Positions 24,879 to 33,701 of a DNA stretch of 61,287 nucleotides are shown one piece after another. This DNA comes from Burkholderiales bacterium (GTDB lineage: Bacteria > Pseudomonadota > Gammaproteobacteria > Burkholderiales > Burkholderiaceae_C). How positions within the stretch are numbered: the first letter of the stretch is position 1; every line of letters begins with the position of its first letter. The notes beneath the pieces are model-generated. The model had not been told where the DNA came from, made no database searches, and saw only the letters and a program-made list of their open reading frames with translations. The stretch covers positions 1 to 61,287 of the forward strand of contig RXJW01000067.1 of NCBI GenBank assembly GCA_003963005.1. The letters run 5' to 3'. Made by a program: the position numbers and the translations under genes.

Positions 24879-27800
24879 TCAACCGCACTGCCCGACGTAG
24901 CCGCAGGCGGTGCAGAAGTCGCAGCCGTCCTTGTGGATCATCGTCGCGTTGCCGCACTCGGGGCAGGGTTTGCCGGCCTGCAGTTGCAGGCTGCCCGCCG
25001 GTGCGTCGAGCTTGGGGGCGGGCGTCTGCAGCAGGCCCATGTCGGTCAGGGGCTGGCCTTCTTCGTCGAGGATGCCGAGCATCGCGTAGCGGTGGATGAC
25101 CAGCCGCGCGACGTAGGCCACCGTGGACGGCCAGATCTGCTGGCGGCGTTCGCCGCTGAGTGAGGGCACCGGCGCCATGAAGTGGCCCAGGGGCTCGCCG
25201 ACGTTCAGCAGCTTGCGCAGCTTCATGGCGATCCAGCCGGGGTCCATCACCCGCATGTCCAGGGACAGCAGGCGTGCCAGGCCGTCGAGGGCCTTCGGGT
25301 AGTTGCCCGAGAAGCCCATCGCGCAGGGCCGCGTCACCGAGCCGCCTTCGGGCGTGGGCAGCACGACCTCCTTCAGCGTCAGTGTGAACTGCTCGTTCGT
25401 GGCCGGGTTGTCCACGTCCACCGCCCAGGCCAGCGTGCCCGAGACGCTGGTGCGCGGTTCGTTGCGGCTGAACATGGCGTCGACCACCGGCGTCGGGCCG
25501 CCCTCGGCCAGCGCGCCGAGTTGCTCGCAGCGCCAGCGGATGACGGCTGCCGTGGCTGCCACCACGCCGGGGAACAGACGCTTCTCGCCGCCAGGCGGCA
25601 TCGGCATCTCGAAGGCGCGCTCCTCGGCCACGGTGGCCAGCGCGTCGAGCTTCAGGCGCAGCCAGGCGGCGTCGTTGGTGCGCAGGTCGGTCGACAGGGT
25701 CTTGGCCAGTGCCGACAGGCCGCGCGGCTGCTCGGCGCCGTTCACCCACACCTCGAAGGGCAGGTTGCGGCCGAAGAGGCCGCCATCCGGGCCGTCGAGC
25801 GGCAGCTCGCCGATGAACAGGGCGAAGTCGCCGTGCGGATGCTGGATGAGGTAGCTCCAGGCGGGGTTGCCGCCGGGCATCTCGGGGCGGCTCGGCCAGC
25901 GCAGGGACGCCACCACCGCCTGCGGCAGCCGCTCGACCTTCAGGCGCTGGTTGGTGCCGTCGACCTCCGCGCGCAACGGTTCCGGCTGCTTGACTTCGGG
26001 GGTGACGCTCAGTACCGACCCGAGCACGCTGTTCGGCCGGTAGGTGGCCAGGCCCTTCAGCTTGGACTGCCAGGCCTGCAGGTACAGGTCCTGGAAGTCT
26101 TCGTAGGGGTAGTCGGCCGGCACGTTCACCGTCTTGCTGATGGACGTGTCGATGTAGGGCGCGACCGCCGCCACCATGGCGGCGTGGTCGGCCGCGCTCA
26201 GTTCGAGCGCGGTGACGAAGGCGTCGGACAGCGGCGCGTCGTTGCCGAACAGGTGGCGGTACAGGCGCCAGGCGTGGTCCTCGACCTGGTACTCCTTGAA
26301 GCCGCCGCCTTCGGTCTGCGGCAGCCGCTTCTTGCGGGTGTAGGCCCACGAGAACGCCGGCTCGATGCCGTTGCTGGCGTTGTCGGCAAAGGCCAGGCTG
26401 ATGGTGCCGGTGGGCGCGATGGACAGCAGGTGCGAATTGCGCAGGCCCTGGGCGCGGATTTTGTCCTTGAGGCCCTGCGGCAGGCGCGACGCGAAGCTGC
26501 CACCGGAAAGGTACAGGTCGGCATTGAAGAGCGGGAAGCTGCCGCGTTCCCGGGCGAGGTCACTGGAGGCGGCGTAGGCGGCGTCGCGCATGATCTCGCT
26601 GATGCGGCTGGCCATGTCGCGCGCGGCCGGCGAGTCGTAGCGCAGGTTGAGCATCACGAGGGCGTCGCCCAGGCCGGTGAAGCCCAGGCCCACGCGGCGC
26701 TTGTTGGCCGCCTCCTGGGCCTGCGCGGGCAGCGGCCAGGGGGTCACGTCGAGCACGTTGTCGAGCATGCGCGTGGCCACGGCCACGACCTCGGCAAAGC
26801 CGACGTCGTCGAACACCGGCTTGGCGCTGAAGGGGTCGCGCACGAAGCGGGTCAGGTCGATGGAGCCGAGGCAGCAGCAGCCGTAGGGCGGCAGGGGTTG
26901 CTCGGCGCAGTTGTGCACATACAAGCCGTTGGCATCGAAAGCGTGGACATGCTCGACCGTCACGTCATAGACGGCTTCGACACCATCAGCCTCGATCGAG
27001 TCGACCGTGGCCGTGAAACGCTCGCGGTTCAGTTGGCGCCGATAGCTCCCGAGCAATTCATTCAGGCGGGTCTGTTTGGCTGTGTCCTCGAAGCCGACGA
27101 TATCCGTGAAGCGCCGAAGGTTGTCGCCGGTGATGACGAGTTCGTGGACAGCGCGTCGAACGTAGTCGCGTGAGCCGCCGCGTCCGTCCGGCAAGCGCTG
27201 AAGACCAGCAGGTTGCCGTTCGCGGTAGATCGTCGATGCGATGCCTAGGCGGCCCAGCATGCGCTGCACGGCCTGCAACTGTGCCTCATCGGCCTGGGTC
27301 AGGCGCACGCTGACACCTTTCTCCTGCGAGCCCTGCACGGACCCGTCGGCATCGAACAGGCCGCGCAGCAGACCGACGTGGAAAGCCGATGAAGTCGCTT
27401 CCATGGCCGGGGTGATCCGCTTGTTGCCGGCATTGGCGCCAAGGCTGCGGGCCAGGTCGCGCAGTCCGGTCGACGCCAGTCGGTACTCGCCCCGGCCTGC
27501 GACGGGACGCTGAAAGCCCGCGAAATCCGATCGGCTGCTGATGGCCTGCGCCATGGCACTTTCGGCAGCTCGCATCACCGCGTCGACGCTTGCCGGCCGA
27601 TGCCCCACGTCACTGCCCACCACTTTCAGTTCCGGCGCCCAAACAGACAGCACGGCCTTGTCCGACTTCAACGTGCCGTCACCAATGAGCAACCCGAGCA
27701 GATAACCCTCCGCGTCGGTACGTGGCCCGTCCCATCCGGTCAGCGCCCGATGGTCATGCAGCATCAACTCTTGCCCCGGCTGCACGTCACCCGCCGCGAC

Positions 27801-28916
27801 CCATTCCGTTTCGACGACGTAGCGCGTCTTGCGGGTGACGCGCCGGACCGGGTGGTCCGCGGTGAGCCGCAGGGCGTGGCCCTCACGGGTACGGAGCCGC
27901 AAGATCGATTTGGTCCCCGTCGGGAAGAAGCCTGCGGATTCGGTAGCGTAGGCCTTGCCGTCGACGATGGCGTGAAAGGGCCGGCCGATGAGATCCTGGA
28001 CCTGGCGGGGCCCTTCGCTGGTCATCGTCCACGTATCTGCGGTCACGCAAGGGTTGGTCGCCGCGATGGTTTCGCAGTAGTGCAGGTTGTTGTCGGCGTT
28101 GATGCGGTCCAGGAAGAGCACGCCCGGCTCGGCGTGGTCGTAGGTGGAGCGCATGATCTGGTCCCACAGCGCACGGGCGCGCACCTTGCGGTAGACCCAC
28201 TGGCCGTCGCCGCGCTGGTAGGCGCCGGCCTCGATCTGCTCCGCGCCGGGTTGGGCCTTGTGGGCCAGCTCGACCTCGCCGTCGGCCTGCACGGCCTGCA
28301 TGAAGGCGTCGGTCACGCCGACCGAGATGTTGAAATTGCGCAGGTCGCCCTGGTCCTTGGCGTGGATGAAGGCTTCGATGTCCGGGTGATCGCAGCGCAG
28401 CACGCCCATCTGGGCGCCGCGGCGGCTGCCGGCGCTCTCGACCGTCTCGCAGCTGCGGTCGAAGACGCGCATGTAGCTGATCGGGCCCGACGCATGGCTG
28501 CGGGTGGAGCCGACCCAGGCACCCGCTGGCCGGATGCGGCTGAAGTCGTAGCCGACACCGCCGCCGCGGCGCATGGTTTCGGCGGCCTCGGTCAGCGCGG
28601 TATAGATGCCGGGCACGCCGTCCTCGGCGGTGGCAATGGAATCGCCCACGGGCTGCACGAAGCAATTGATCAGCGTGGCCGACAGCTCGGTGCCCGCCGC
28701 CGACATGATGCGGCCCGCCGGCACGAAGCCGCGCTGCTGGGCGTCCAGGAAGGCGGCCGCCCAGCGCGCGCGATCGGCGGGCTTCTCGGCCTGGGCCAGG
28801 GCCCGGGCGACCCGCTCACGCAGCTCATCGGGCGTCTGCTCGCCCCCCTTGGCGTACTTCTCGATGAGGACTTCGCTGGAAATGTCCTGCACAGGCAGGT
28901 CGATGCTGCTGCTCAT
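24879..28916 (-). CDS. nrdJ: adenosylcobalamin-dependent (class II) ribonucleotide reductase precursor with intein
   Basis: Converts ribonucleotides to deoxyribonucleotides using a B12-derived radical and needs no oxygen. The precursor has 1,345 aa. Residues 290-669 are an intein, and the spliced enzyme would have 965 aa, a normal size for this family. Extein motifs include [13 protein letters not shown] (redox Cys), [37 protein letters not shown] and the active-site [14 protein letters not shown] split by the intein. Later come APTGTISL and a C-terminal Cys-rich [32 protein letters not shown] tail. ATG 28916 is chosen because the conserved N-terminus follows; an upstream in-frame extension of 40 codons looks non-coding. 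No cobalamin riboswitch is visible in the leader. Confidence 0.95.
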   Translation of the reverse strand: MSSSIDLPVQDISSEVLIEKYAKGGEQTPDELRERVARALAQAEKPADRARWAAAFLDAQQRGFVPAGRIMSAAGTELSATLINCFVQPVGDSIATAEDGVPGIYTALTEAAETMRRGGGVGYDFSRIRPAGAWVGSTRSHASGPISYMRVFDRSCETVESAGSRRGAQMGVLRCDHPDIEAFIHAKDQGDLRNFNISVGVTDAFMQAVQADGEVELAHKAQPGAEQIEAGAYQRGDGQWVYRKVRARALWDQIMRSTYDHAEPGVLFLDRINADNNLHYCETIAATNPCVTADTWTMTSEGPRQVQDLIGRPFHAIVDGKAYATESAGFFPTGTKSILRLRTREGHALRLTADHPVRRVTRKTRYVVETEWVAAGDVQPGQELMLHDHRALTGWDGPRTDAEGYLLGLLIGDGTLKSDKAVLSVWAPELKVVGSDVGHRPASVDAVMRAAESAMAQAISSRSDFAGFQRPVAGRGEYRLASTGLRDLARSLGANAGNKRITPAMEATSSAFHVGLLRGLFDADGSVQGSQEKGVSVRLTQADEAQLQAVQRMLGRLGIASTIYRERQPAGLQRLPDGRGGSRDYVRRAVHELVITGDNLRRFTDIVGFEDTAKQTRLNELLGSYRRQLNRERFTATVDSIEADGVEAVYDVTVEHVHAFDANGLYVHNCAEQPLPPYGCCCLGSIDLTRFVRDPFSAKPVFDDVGFAEVVAVATRMLDNVLDVTPWPLPAQAQEAANKRRVGLGFTGLGDALVMLNLRYDSPAARDMASRISEIMRDAAYAASSDLARERGSFPLFNADLYLSGGSFASRLPQGLKDKIRAQGLRNSHLLSIAPTGTISLAFADNASNGIEPAFSWAYTRKKRLPQTEGGGFKEYQVEDHAWRLYRHLFGNDAPLSDAFVTALELSAADHAAMVAAVAPYIDTSISKTVNVPADYPYEDFQDLYLQAWQSKLKGLATYRPNSVLGSVLSVTPEVKQPEPLRAEVDGTNQRLKVERLPQAVVASLRWPSRPEMPGGNPAWSYLIQHPHGDFALFIGELPLDGPDGGLFGRNLPFEVWVNGAEQPRGLSALAKTLSTDLRTNDAAWLRLKLDALATVAEERAFEMPMPPGGEKRLFPGVVAATAAVIRWRCEQLGALAEGGPTPVVDAMFSRNEPRTSVSGTLAWAVDVDNPATNEQFTLTLKEVVLPTPEGGSVTRPCAMGFSGNYPKALDGLARLLSLDMRVMDPGWIAMKLRKLLNVGEPLGHFMAPVPSLSGERRQQIWPSTVAYVARLVIHRYAMLGILDEEGQPLTDMGLLQTPAPKLDAPAGSLQLQAGKPCPECGNATMIHKDGCDFCTACGYVGQCG
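26910..28049 (-). other. intein with LAGLIDADG homing endonuclease, inserted in nrdJ
   Basis: Protein intron of 380 residues in frame with nrdJ. Splicing block A starts with Cys1 ([14 protein letters not shown]). Block B has [11 protein letters not shown] (TxxH). Two LAGLIDADG-type motifs, [11 protein letters not shown] and [11 protein letters not shown], mark a homing endonuclease. Block F is [16 protein letters not shown], and block G ends YVHN with the penultimate His and terminal Asn, followed by Cys+1. The insertion is between P and C of NPC-AEQ, so the +1 nucleophile is the reductase's catalytic cysteine. By eye the segment is less GC-rich than the exteins, which fits horizontal arrival. 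All splicing residues are present, so it should be active. Confidence 0.93.
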
Positions 28917-28934
28917 TGTTCTTGGCCCCGGATA

Positions 28935-28950
28935 CTGGATGAAAAAACAG
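28935..28950 (-). promoter_or_regulatory. candidate LexA (SOS) box upstream of nrdJ
   Basis: Read on the minus strand, CTGTTTTTTCATCCAG fits the CTG-N10-CAG core of the LexA consensus with an A/T-rich centre, unlike the GC-rich surroundings. It ends 18 bases before the nrdJ ATG, a position where repressor binding would block transcription. One base differs from the preferred CTGT-N8-ACAG. Confidence 0.4.
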
Positions 28951-29078
28951 TCTAAGCCCCGCGAGCGGCGAGCGTCTTTGATTTTTCCGATGGATGCGGA
29001 CAAACAGGTGCGAAGCCTGCCAGCTTCGCCCGGCACCGACCTTGACGCCCCTCAGAGGTCGGTGTCGGCCGCCCTCCG

Positions 29079-29648
29079 TCAGAACGGGTTGATGCTCTTC
29101 TCGCGCCGGTAGTGGATGTAGCCGACGCTCGCCCCGGCCCGCAGGCCCACGCCGAGGCGGATCGGCGCCAGCGTGATGCCGTTCAGGCGCTGGTAGTTGA
29201 TCCCGGCACCGCCGATGTAGTACAGGCTGCCGTCGACCCCGGGGAAGCGCTGGTAGATGGCACTGGCCTTGGGCAGGTGGTAGACCAGCGTGAACACCTT
29301 GGAGGCGTTGGCGCCCAGGTCGAAGCCGATGGACGGCCCGGCCCAGAACACCTTGCCGCCGGCGCCGCCCTTCATCAGCAGTTCACCCTCGCCGTAGCGC
29401 AGGCCGACCGTGATGGCTGCGCCTGCCTCCTCGCCGCGGATGTAGGCGTTCGGGCGCCCCTGCTCCTTGAAGGCCTTCTCGATCACCTTGGCCAGGCCTT
29501 CGGTCGTCTGCCCGAAAAAGTCGGTGGCCGCCTTGAGGATGGAGTCCTCGTCGTAAGTGGTGTCCTTGTCGTCTGCGGCCAGCGCAGGCAGGGCGGACGT
29601 GGCGGCCAGGGCGGTGAGGTGCTGGAGGTGCCGGCGGCGGTCGATCAT
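29079..29648 (-). CDS. DUF1134 (EipA-like) exported protein
   Basis: A 189-residue protein with a signal peptide (Arg-rich start, then ALAATSALPALA) and the DUF1134 domain. Family hallmarks are GFFGxTTEGLA-like FFGQTTEGLAKVIEKAF, GEEAGAAITVGLRYGEG, GPSIGFDLGANASKVFTLVYHL and GGAGINYQRLNGITLAPIRLGVGLRAGASVGY. Brucella/Caulobacter EipA of this family is a small periplasmic beta-barrel needed for envelope integrity. ATG 29648 is chosen because AGGAG precedes it and the signal peptide starts there. Monocistronic, divergent from the next gene. Confidence 0.88.
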   Translation of the reverse strand: MIDRRRHLQHLTALAATSALPALAADDKDTTYDEDSILKAATDFFGQTTEGLAKVIEKAFKEQGRPNAYIRGEEAGAAITVGLRYGEGELLMKGGAGGKVFWAGPSIGFDLGANASKVFTLVYHLPKASAIYQRFPGVDGSLYYIGGAGINYQRLNGITLAPIRLGVGLRAGASVGYIHYRREKSINPF

Positions 29649-29746
29649 CGGGAGGCTCCTGAAGGGATGGGTGACACCCCAGCATAAACAAGCGGCTGTG
29701 AACTTTGTCCGCCCGTTGCCCCTGCACACAACCTAGACTCATCGGA

Positions 29747-30178
29747 ATGTCCAACCCCGACCTGCAGCGGCTGTCTGCCGCCCTCGAATACGTGGATCTG
29801 GCAGCCGGGCTCTACCTTGCGGGTGGCGCCGATCAGGCCGCCCGATTGCTGGCGGCCGCGGCGGAGCAGCAGCTCGGCGAGTTGGTGCAGCTCATCGACG
29901 CGCCGAGCGCGACGATGGACACCCGCGAACTGCTGGCCCGGATCGCCCGTGCGCACCGCCCGGCGGTCGTCGCGCCGCGCGAGGCGCCCGAACGGGGCTG
30001 GAGCGGCGAGGCGGTCGAAGTCGACGCGACCCGCGACGAGATCATCGCCTACCTGCGCGCAGCCTGGTTCATGCTCGAAGCGATGGGCCTGGCATCGCTG
30101 GCCCCCGCACGACTGCAGGAGGCTGTGGACAACAGCACCGTGTTCAGCAGCGGCTCCACGCTCGAGCCTTTCGTCTAG
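29747..30178 (+). CDS. hypothetical protein upstream of PilZ gene
   Basis: A 143-residue mostly helical, acidic protein without signal peptide or TM segment. I recognise no family. The codon bias is like that of neighbouring genes, and it starts MSNPDLQRLSAALEYVDLAAGLYLAGG. A possible -10 (CTAGACT) is just upstream. It ends with TAG at 30176, in the same reading frame as the PilZ gene that follows 24 bases later. The two are therefore probably one transcript and perhaps functionally linked. Confidence 0.6.
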   Translation: MSNPDLQRLSAALEYVDLAAGLYLAGGADQAARLLAAAAEQQLGELVQLIDAPSATMDTRELLARIARAHRPAVVAPREAPERGWSGEAVEVDATRDEIIAYLRAAWFMLEAMGLASLAPARLQEAVDNSTVFSSGSTLEPFV

Positions 30179-30202
30179 CCCCTCGACCGCCCGGAGGCCA
30201 TC

Positions 30203-30577
30203 ATCAGCACCGAACGCCGCCAATTCGCCCGCGTCGCCTTCGCCGCCGGCGCCGAGCTGATCACCACCCGCGAGAGCCTGCATTGCCAGGTGATCGACAT
30301 CTCCCTCAAGGGGGTGCTGCTGCAGTTGCCCGTCGGCCACCTGCCGCCGGCCGGCATGCCTTGCCTGGTCAACCTGCCACTCGCGTCGGATGACGTCGTG
30401 ATCGCGATGGGGGGCGAGCTGGCCCACGTGGAGAAGGGCCATGCCGGCGTGCTGTGCCGCAGCATCGACCTGGAATCCATCACCCATCTGCGCCGGCTGA
30501 TCCAGATGAACCTCGGCGACCCGGCCGCCTCCGAGCGCGAACTCAAGGCCCTGATTGCCGCGGCCAGCACGGCCTGA
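30203..30577 (+). CDS. PilZ-domain c-di-GMP receptor protein, non-canonical start
   Basis: A single PilZ domain of about 124 aa. It has the RxxxR ligand motif (RRQFARV) at the very N-terminus and DISLKG as the D/NxSxxG motif about 25 residues later, so c-di-GMP binding is predicted. No in-frame ATG, GTG or TTG exists between the preceding TAG (30176-30178) and these motifs; the first GTG, at 30290, would delete the RxxxR. A strong GGAGG at 30193-30197 stands five bases before ATC 30203 (a second ATC is at 30200). I therefore place the start at ATC 30203. Readthrough of the TAG from the upstream gene is the alternative. Likely co-transcribed with the upstream unknown gene. Confidence 0.75.
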   Translation: MSTERRQFARVAFAAGAELITTRESLHCQVIDISLKGVLLQLPVGHLPPAGMPCLVNLPLASDDVVIAMGGELAHVEKGHAGVLCRSIDLESITHLRRLIQMNLGDPAASERELKALIAAASTA

Positions 30578-30632
30578 GCCGATTTCGTCGCACGCCGGCC
30601 CGGGCCCTGCCGGCCCGCCAGACAATCCCGGC

Positions 30633-31730
30633 ATGGAGGAATCGACCCCGTTGCAGGCGTTTCGCCGCGTGTGCAATCTGCGCATGCTGGCCGGCGTCTA
30701 CTACTTCTGCCTGTTGCATGCCGTCTCGCGCGCGTTGTCCTGGTTCGGCGAGGAGGGCAAGCCGCTTGGCGATGCCTTGTTCGGGCTGATCCGCTTCAGC
30801 CGACAGTCGCTGCTGACGGGCGTCTCGCTGCTGCTGGCGGTGGCGCTCGTCGAGGCGCTGCTGGCACGCCGACGCTGGCCGCCCGCGCTGACCCTCGCCG
30901 CTCAGGTGCTGGCCGTGGCGTCCGGCGCGGCGGTGGGCACGATGCTGCGCTACGTCGTCGCCTCGCTGGACGAGCCGACGCTGGAAATGAAGCCCGCCTG
31001 GGCGCTGTCCACGATCACCATCTGGACGCTGCTCGGCGGCATGGCCTATGCGTTGCTGCGCGTCGGCCGCGCCCAGCGCGCCGGGCGTGACGAGCTGACC
31101 CGGCTCTTCCGCGAGCGCGAGGCGCTGCGCACGCAGCAGACCGAGGCCCAGCTCTCGGCGCTGAGCGCGCAGATCGAACCGCATTTCCTGTTCAACACGC
31201 TGGCCAACGTCAAGCGGCTCTACGAAACCCACCCGGAGCGGGGCCGCGACATGCTCGTCGCGCTCATCGCCTATCTGCGGGCCGCGCTGCCCGGCATGCG
31301 CCGGCACGAGTCCACGCTGGCCGACGAGCTCGAACTCGTGCGCCACTACCTGGCCATCCTGCAGATGCGCATGGGCGAGCGCCTGACCTTTGCCATCCAT
31401 GCGGCGCCCGACCTGCTGCCCGCCCGCCTGCCGACCCTCGTGCTGCCGACGCTGGTGGAGAACGCGATCAAGCACGGCCTGTCGCCGCTCCCCGGCGGCG
31501 GCCACATCGACATCCGTGCCGAGCATGCGGCCGGGGGTGGCTTGACCGTCGAGGTGGCCGACACCGGTCAGGGCTTCGGTACGGTCAGCGGCGGCGCCGG
31601 TGTGGGCCTGGCCAACACGCGGGCGCGGCTCGCCGGCCGCTTCGGTGATGCCGCCAGCCTGGAGCTGAAGGCCGCGCTGCCCCATGGCGTCGTGGCCCGG
31701 GTGCATCTGCCGGCCGAGGCGTTCGCATGA
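30633..31730 (+). CDS. LytS/YehU-type sensor histidine kinase
   Basis: Membrane sensor kinase of 365 aa. About four TM helices occupy residues 20-150, followed by a short coiled coil, the His_kinase domain and an HATPase_c domain. The phospho-acceptor is H184 in QIEPHFLFNTLANV. The N-box LVENAIKHGL, G1 box VADTGQGFG and G2 GVGLANTRARL are intact, so it is an active kinase. It is coupled by an ATGA overlap to a second, degenerate kinase, which is coupled in turn to a LytTR regulator. The input signal is unknown. Confidence 0.92.
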   Translation: MEESTPLQAFRRVCNLRMLAGVYYFCLLHAVSRALSWFGEEGKPLGDALFGLIRFSRQSLLTGVSLLLAVALVEALLARRRWPPALTLAAQVLAVASGAAVGTMLRYVVASLDEPTLEMKPAWALSTITIWTLLGGMAYALLRVGRAQRAGRDELTRLFREREALRTQQTEAQLSALSAQIEPHFLFNTLANVKRLYETHPERGRDMLVALIAYLRAALPGMRRHESTLADELELVRHYLAILQMRMGERLTFAIHAAPDLLPARLPTLVLPTLVENAIKHGLSPLPGGGHIDIRAEHAAGGGLTVEVADTGQGFGTVSGGAGVGLANTRARLAGRFGDAASLELKAALPHGVVARVHLPAEAFA

Positions 31731-32773
31731 TCCGGCAGGTGCTGGCGGCGTGGCGATCGCTGCGCGCGGAGGAGGCGCTGGCCTTCGTCAGTGCGGCGCT
31801 GCTGTTCGGCGCGATCGACCTGACCTCGCTGCTCGAAATGAACGTCGGCGACGAACTGCCGCAGGTGCTGGCGCGCCATGTCATCGTGCCGCTGGTCAGC
31901 TGCGCCGTGCTGGTGCTGTGCTGGTTGCCGGTGGCGCGCAGCAGCCCCATCCATCCGGCCCGCCGCCAGCGCCTGATCGCAGCGACGTTGCTTGGCTCAA
32001 TGCTGACGATCGCAGTCGTCTACCCGCTGGCCGATGCGCTGCCGTGGCGCTCGCTGTGCGACATCTACGCCGCGCACCGTGGCAAGCCGCGCTGCATGAC
32101 GCTGCGACTGAGCGCCGTCATCGGTGACACGCTGTGGGTGTTCATGCCGGCGCTGATGATCGTCGGCGTGCTGGAGTTCCGCACGGTGCGCCGCCGCCAG
32201 GAACAGGCTGCACAGGACCTGTTGCGTGAGCACAGCCAGCTGCGCCGGCATGCCCTGGCCGCCCGGTTGGCAGCCTTGCAGGCCCAGGTCGACCCGGCGC
32301 TGCTGTTCGACGCCCTCGTCTCGGTGGAGCAGGCCTACGACCGCCAGGATGCGACCGCCAGCGCCCGGCTGGAGCGGCTGATCCGCCACCTGCGCGTGGC
32401 GCTGCCGCGGCTGCGCGAGGCGGGGGCCACACTCGGCGGCGAGGCCGAACTCATCGCCAGCTACCTGGACCTGCTGCGGGACCTCAATGGCGCCCCGCCG
32501 CACTTCGATTGCGAGCTCGGGTCCCACGGCGCGACGGCCTTGCCGCCGATGCTGCTGCTGCCGCTCGTGCAGCGGGCCTTGCGGCTGAGCCAGCCCGCGC
32601 GCTGCTGGTTGCGGGCCGACGGCGGCATCCGCCTGGGCTTCGACCGCGCCGGCCTGTGTGCCGACGACGCCGAGCTATCAGCGCTGCGCGAGCGCGTCAC
32701 GGCCATGGACGCGACACTGCGCTGCGTCAGCGGCGATGGCCGCACCGAATTCATCCTGGAGCTTCCGTCGTGA
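31727..32773 (+). CDS. degenerate LytS-type histidine kinase (pseudokinase)
   Basis: A 348-residue paralogue of the upstream kinase: about four TM helices (15-150) and a His_kinase-like domain. The PHFLFN signature is replaced by DPALLFDAL, so the phospho-acceptor His is Ala191. The N-box Asn (LPLVQRALRLSQ) and the glycine boxes are also lost. The frame is open and the gene is embedded in a fully overlapping operon, so it appears maintained rather than decaying. A regulatory or heterodimerising role with the active kinase is likely (inference). The stop overlaps the GTG start of the regulator gene. Confidence 0.85.
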   Translation: MIRQVLAAWRSLRAEEALAFVSAALLFGAIDLTSLLEMNVGDELPQVLARHVIVPLVSCAVLVLCWLPVARSSPIHPARRQRLIAATLLGSMLTIAVVYPLADALPWRSLCDIYAAHRGKPRCMTLRLSAVIGDTLWVFMPALMIVGVLEFRTVRRRQEQAAQDLLREHSQLRRHALAARLAALQAQVDPALLFDALVSVEQAYDRQDATASARLERLIRHLRVALPRLREAGATLGGEAELIASYLDLLRDLNGAPPHFDCELGSHGATALPPMLLLPLVQRALRLSQPARCWLRADGGIRLGFDRAGLCADDAELSALRERVTAMDATLRCVSGDGRTEFILELPS

Positions 32774-33540
32774 GCCTGATCGCGCCGACGGCCGTCGTGG
32801 CCGAAGACGAAGCCGCCCTGCGCGGCGAACTCGTGGAGCAGCTGGGCAAGCTGTGGCCCGACCTGAGCATCGTCGGCGAGGCGGCCGACGGCCTGGAGGC
32901 CCTGCGCCTGCTGGACGTGCACCAGCCGGACATCCTGTTCCTGGACATCGAGATGCCGGGGGCGACGGGCATCGACGTGGCGCGCCAGGTGAACGGCCGT
33001 GCCCACGTCGTGTTCGTGACGGCCTACGACCAGTACGCCGTCGCGGCCTTCGACCAGGGCGCCGTGGACTACCTCCTCAAGCCGCTGGGCGGTGCGCGGC
33101 TCTTCACCGCCATCACGCGGCTCAAGTCGCGCCTGGGCCAGGCACCCGCGCCCCTGGCGGGCGTGCTCGAGCAGCTCGGCACGCGCGCCGCCGCGGCCCC
33201 GTCGGCTGCGCGGGCGCCGCTGCGCTGGATCAATGCGTCCGTCGGACAGACGCTGCGGCTGATCACCGTCGACGAAGTGATGTTTTTCCAGAGCGACAAC
33301 AAGTACACGCGGCTGGGCCTGAAGGACGGTGAGGCGCTGATCCGCAAGCCGCTGAAGGAGCTGATCGACGAGCTCGACCCTCAGCAGTTCTGGCAGATCC
33401 ACCGGTCCACACTGGTCAACGTGAACGCGATCGCGAGTGTGAGCCGGGACTACCGCGGGCGGATGCAGATCAAGCTCAAGCATGGGACGGAAACCTTGTT
33501 GGTGGCGGAGAGTTGTGCGCATCTGTTCAGGCAGATGTGA
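32770..33540 (+). CDS. LytTR-family response regulator
   Basis: A 256-residue regulator with an N-terminal REC domain (phospho-acceptor D59 in LFLDIEMPGATG; Lys in YLLKPLGGARL) and a C-terminal LytTR DNA-binding domain (VMFFQSDNKYTRLGLKDGEALIRKPLKELIDEL, then FWQIHRSTLVNVNAIASV). This is the AlgR/LytR architecture and the cognate partner of the upstream kinase. The GTG start at 32770 overlaps the previous TGA. The end of the operon is followed by a long imperfect hairpin. Confidence 0.93.
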   Translation: MSLIAPTAVVAEDEAALRGELVEQLGKLWPDLSIVGEAADGLEALRLLDVHQPDILFLDIEMPGATGIDVARQVNGRAHVVFVTAYDQYAVAAFDQGAVDYLLKPLGGARLFTAITRLKSRLGQAPAPLAGVLEQLGTRAAAAPSAARAPLRWINASVGQTLRLITVDEVMFFQSDNKYTRLGLKDGEALIRKPLKELIDELDPQQFWQIHRSTLVNVNAIASVSRDYRGRMQIKLKHGTETLLVAESCAHLFRQM

Positions 33541-33572
33541 GGGGGATTTCGTGCTGGGTCGTTGGGGGGGCT

Positions 33573-33608
33573 GTTGCTGAGAGCCTTTCGACTCTCTGCA
33601 AGAGCAAC
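33573..33608. terminator. hairpin after the LytTR operon
   Basis: Outer arms GTTGCT (33573-33578) and AGCAAC (33603-33608) enclose inner arms AGAG and CTCT. No U-tract follows, so intrinsic termination is only possible, not shown. Confidence 0.3.
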
Positions 33609-33701
33609 CGGCGACCCGCAACCCCCAGTCGACAGGCCAGGCACGTCACTCGGCAATCGCACCCGGCCCGGTTTCACCAACCAGGCGCATCATGCGCCAC
33701 C

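Noticed and set aside
28917..29078. Cobalamin riboswitch expected upstream of B12-dependent nrdJ
   Set aside because: The leader has no B12-box-like sequence and is too short for the roughly 200-base aptamer.
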